From the NCBI GenBank assembly GCA_900541575.1, contig UQKO01000002.1:36951-100950 (forward strand): a stretch of 64,000 nt of DNA, in the 5' to 3' direction. A model generated the notes under the pieces. It made no database searches. It worked only from the letters and a program-made list of their open reading frames with translations, and had not been told where the DNA came from. Both the position numbers and the translations under genes were made by a program. Each line of letters starts with the position of its first letter. The first letter of the stretch is position 1. Source of the stretch: an uncultured Prevotella sp. (GTDB lineage: Bacteria; Bacteroidota; Bacteroidia; Bacteroidales; Bacteroidaceae). Shown here one piece after another: positions 61,984-64,000 of the stretch.

Positions 61984-62664
61984 TTGATTACTCTTAAAAA
62001 CATACACAAGTCGTTCGGACAGCTCGAAGTGCTCAAAGGCATCGACCTCGACATTCAGCCCCATGAAGTAGTGAGCATTGTAGGCCCCAGCGGAGCAGGA
62101 AAGACCACACTACTGCAAATTATGGGCACCCTCTACAAGCCCGACCAAGGTACGGTGGAAATCGCTGGCGAGAACGTGCTCGACCTATCGGCCAAGAAAC
62201 TTTCACGCTTCCGCTGTGAACACCTCGGCTTCGTGTTTCAGTTTCACCAACTCTTGCCCGAGTTTACAGCTGTCGAAAACGTGATGATTCCTGGCATGAT
62301 AGCCCGCCGCCCCAATTCTGAAATTAAGAAACGGGCACTCGAGTTGCTCGACTTCATGGGACTAGCCGACAGAGCCACCCACAAACCTGCCGAACTCTCG
62401 GGCGGAGAAAAGCAACGCGTCGCCGTGGCTCGAGCTTTGATGAACAATCCCAACGTGATATTAGCCGATGAGCCATCGGGTAGCCTCGACTCACACAATA
62501 AGGAAGAACTTCACAAACTCTTCTTCCGCTTACGCGATGAACTCGGCCAAACTTTCGTCATCGTAACACACGACGAAGGCCTTGCCTCGCTCACCGATCG
62601 CACAATCCACATGATAGACGGCCGCATCCATCTCGACACATCAGAACAAGCTACACTAGGCTGA
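61984..62664 (+). CDS. lolD: lipoprotein-release ABC transporter ATPase (LolD-like)
   Basis: 226 residues from a TTG at 61984; no ATG fits. Walker A GPSGAGKTTLLQIMGTL near residue 36, Q-loop FVFQFHQLLPEF near 80, signature LSGGEKQRVAVARALMN near 139, Walker B VILADEPSGSLDS near 159, and VTHDEGLA near 194. Subgroup LolD/FtsE/MacB type (DEPSGSLD); in Bacteroidales this copy usually serves LolCDE lipoprotein sorting. The membrane partner LolC/E is not adjacent. Confidence 0.9.
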   Translation: MITLKNIHKSFGQLEVLKGIDLDIQPHEVVSIVGPSGAGKTTLLQIMGTLYKPDQGTVEIAGENVLDLSAKKLSRFRCEHLGFVFQFHQLLPEFTAVENVMIPGMIARRPNSEIKKRALELLDFMGLADRATHKPAELSGGEKQRVAVARALMNNPNVILADEPSGSLDSHNKEELHKLFFRLRDELGQTFVIVTHDEGLASLTDRTIHMIDGRIHLDTSEQATLG

Positions 62665-62738
62665 AGCATGTAAGCATATCAAAGTCTTTCTTCCCGCTAA
62701 ATGCAAAACAAGCATACAACTACTTCCTCCATACCCTT

Positions 62739-63611
62739 ATGATAAAGCTCGGAAACTATAATACCTTGCGCATTACGCGCTTTACTGACCATGGTGCCTA
62801 CCTCGACGGAGGTGCCGTGGGAGAGATTCTCATGCCCAAGACCTACGTAGAGCGCTCGATGAAGCCTGGCGACGAGGTAAACGTATTCGTGTATCTCGAC
62901 CAAAGCGAACGACTTGTCGGCACACTCGAAACACCGCTTGCCCGTGTAGGCGACTTTGCATTCCTCCAAGTAGCATGGGTCAACGAATACGGAGCTTTCC
63001 TTGATTGGGGATTAATGAAAGACCTCTTTGTGCCCTTCCGCGAACAGAAAATGCCGATGCAGCAAGGCCGATCATACTTGGTACACATCCACGTAGATGA
63101 AGAGTCGCAACGTATCGTGGCCTCAGCCAAGGTGGAGCGCTATTTGCAGCCAGCCCTACCCTCAGATTATCATCGCGGACAAGACGTAGAAATGCTCGTA
63201 CAACAGAAGACCCCGCTGGGATTCAAAGTAATTGTTGACAATCGTTGCTCGGGACTCATCTACGATTCGCAAATTTTCGACCAAGAGCCCCATGCAGGCG
63301 ATGTGCTCACGGGCACCGTTGTCAAGGTGCGCCACGACGGCAAGCTCGACCTCTCCACCCAGCGCATTGGCAAGGGGCGTTTTCGCGACTTCGCCTCGCA
63401 GTTGCTCGACGAGCTGCGTGAGGCAGGCGGTTCTCTTCCTTTTACCGACCGCTCCACACCGGAAGAGATACAAGAGCGATTCGGCGTGAGCAAAAAAACA
63501 TTTAAGCGAGCCGTTGGCACCCTCTATAAGGAGCACAAAATCATCCTTACAGATGCTCAAATCCTGGCCAACAATCCCTCAAAACGCCCTACTAGCGTTA
63601 AAAGATATTGA
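62739..63611 (+). CDS. CvfB-family S1 RNA-binding protein
   Basis: 290 residues. Three S1-like domains in order: TRFTDHGAYLDGGAVGEILM (residues 12-35), WVNEYGAFLDWGLMKDLFVP near 86, VIVDNRCSGLIYDSQIF near 165, then a winged-helix end TPEEIQERFGVSKKTFKRAV near 246. CvfB modulates virulence and RNA turnover in Firmicutes; the role in Bacteroidetes is not known. Follows lolD by 74 bp, probably co-transcribed. Confidence 0.9.
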   Translation: MIKLGNYNTLRITRFTDHGAYLDGGAVGEILMPKTYVERSMKPGDEVNVFVYLDQSERLVGTLETPLARVGDFAFLQVAWVNEYGAFLDWGLMKDLFVPFREQKMPMQQGRSYLVHIHVDEESQRIVASAKVERYLQPALPSDYHRGQDVEMLVQQKTPLGFKVIVDNRCSGLIYDSQIFDQEPHAGDVLTGTVVKVRHDGKLDLSTQRIGKGRFRDFASQLLDELREAGGSLPFTDRSTPEEIQERFGVSKKTFKRAVGTLYKEHKIILTDAQILANNPSKRPTSVKRY

Positions 63612-63637
63612 ATAAGCGTTTTTTTTTGTCCTTTTAC

Positions 63638-63825
63638 TTGGATATTGTTACATTGCTACTTATCTTTGCATCGCTAAGAAGATAGAGCAATAGCCCTTTC
63701 TATGGGCAGAGCAAGCATTTCCCAAAGTGCTCAGAAAGCCCATTCTCCATAGATAGTTTTTTCATCTCTATATAAGTTCTGTGAGCTAACTGTGCGTCGT
63801 GAGACGCGCAGTTAGCTATTTTTTA
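63638..63825 (+). ncRNA. candidate structured small RNA gene
   Basis: A full promoter (TTG 63638-63640, 20 nt, TATCTTTG 63661-63668) is followed by about 110 bp without an ORF and a strong terminator: AGCTAACTGTGCGTC (63784-63798) pairs with GACGCGCAGTTAGCT (63803-63817) with a GTGA loop, then ATTTTTT. The transcript would be about 150 nt. Its middle can fold (GCCC/GGGC near 63694-63706, GAGCA/TGCTC near 63709-63732, CTATGG/CCATAG near 63699-63753). A 6S-like RNA is one possibility, as inference only. Confidence 0.6.
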
Positions 63826-63901
63826 GACCGAGTAGAATATCCTGGGCAGCGTTTTTTTCGGGTCAGCGGATATTTCCGGTTGGTATGATGGTAAAAAGCG
63901 C

Positions 63902-63932
63902 TTGCTCATATCATGCATATTGAGTAGCTTTG
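63902..63932 (+). promoter_or_regulatory. promoter of the IS transposase
   Basis: TTG at 63902-63904, 20 nt, TAGCTTTG at 63925-63932, five bases before the ATG. A leaderless-like start, common for mobile elements. Confidence 0.6.
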
Positions 63933-63936
63933 CATC

Positions 63937-64000
63937 ATGGAATCAATAAAACTATTACGTGCTATATTGCCAGAGGTGTTGATAGATAATTTTGATGTTG
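63937..64000 (+). CDS. start of an insertion-sequence transposase (partial)
   Basis: The first 21 residues are MESIKLLRAILPEVLIDNFD and a valine, the N-terminal pattern I associate with ISAon1-type transposases of Bacteroidetes. The window ends inside the gene. The left inverted repeat of the element is probably near 63843 (GGGCAGCGTTTTTTTCGGGT). Family assignment is from pattern memory. Confidence 0.5.
   Translation, partial: MESIKLLRAILPEVLIDNFDV

Overview
The window comes from a Bacteroidales chromosome, most likely Prevotella-like. Three things point there. Promoters follow the Bacteroidetes pattern TTG / about 19-20 nt / TAnnTTTG. Two type IX secretion (T9SS) genes, porZ-like and porW-like, are present. 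The housekeeping proteins (single-chain PurL of about 1233 aa, alpha2-type GlyRS, CvpA-SufB pair, paired OmpH/Skp chaperones) match that order. I cannot name a species.

Layout. 1-3500: the end of an unidentified gene, then tRNA-Gly(GCC), tRNA-Leu(GAG), tRNA-Gly(GCC), tRNA-Leu(TAA) and, further on, tRNA-Leu(TAG), interleaved with a decayed prophage (tape-measure remnant, integrase C-terminus, DUF5053-like gene, two small structural-type genes) and a small membrane protein whose two halves are joined across an A AAA AAG slippery heptamer. 3.6-13.7 kb, minus strand: HU, PorZ-like T9SS protein, RdgB-YitT-LeuS operon, peptidase T. 13.8-24 kb: fhs (minus), then glyS, an FKBP-like lipoprotein, aroA, a small Cys-rich membrane protein, a metal ABC permease and porW on the plus strand. 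24.3-36.5 kb, minus strand: cation efflux, aldose epimerase, CvpA-SufB, Rieske-like lipoprotein, cysN-xpt-xanthine permease, sulfatase, OmpH, Kdo/WaaP-type kinase. 36.8-41.1 kb, plus strand: a VTC / DUF4956 / outer-membrane protein / DUF4353 cluster. 41.2-51.6 kb, minus strand: FucP-like MFS, HflX, asparaginase-BtuF-BtuC-type operon, a BY-kinase (Wzc/EpsB), TrkH. 52.6-63.6 kb, plus strand: purL, pyrE, alkaline phosphatase, outer-membrane barrel, DacB, OmpH, LolD, CvfB. The right edge holds a probable small RNA gene and the start of an insertion sequence.

The most unusual feature is non-coding. Three intergenic regions (11630-12089, 32948-33358 inverted, 52002-52371) carry copies of one 370-460 bp repeat element. 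Its core is an array of palindromes whose centres fall exactly 22 bp apart. The palindrome sequence changes from unit to unit and copy to copy, while both the dyad symmetry and the 22-bp register are kept. The conserved flanks share a block reading TCATTATCAAGCTAAAA. A second shared non-coding feature is an AT-rich dyad carrying the promoter upstream of leuS, glyS and cysN, with a promoterless relative upstream of dacB. A third is a GC-rich inverted repeat around GACGCGTC / CGAAGCG.
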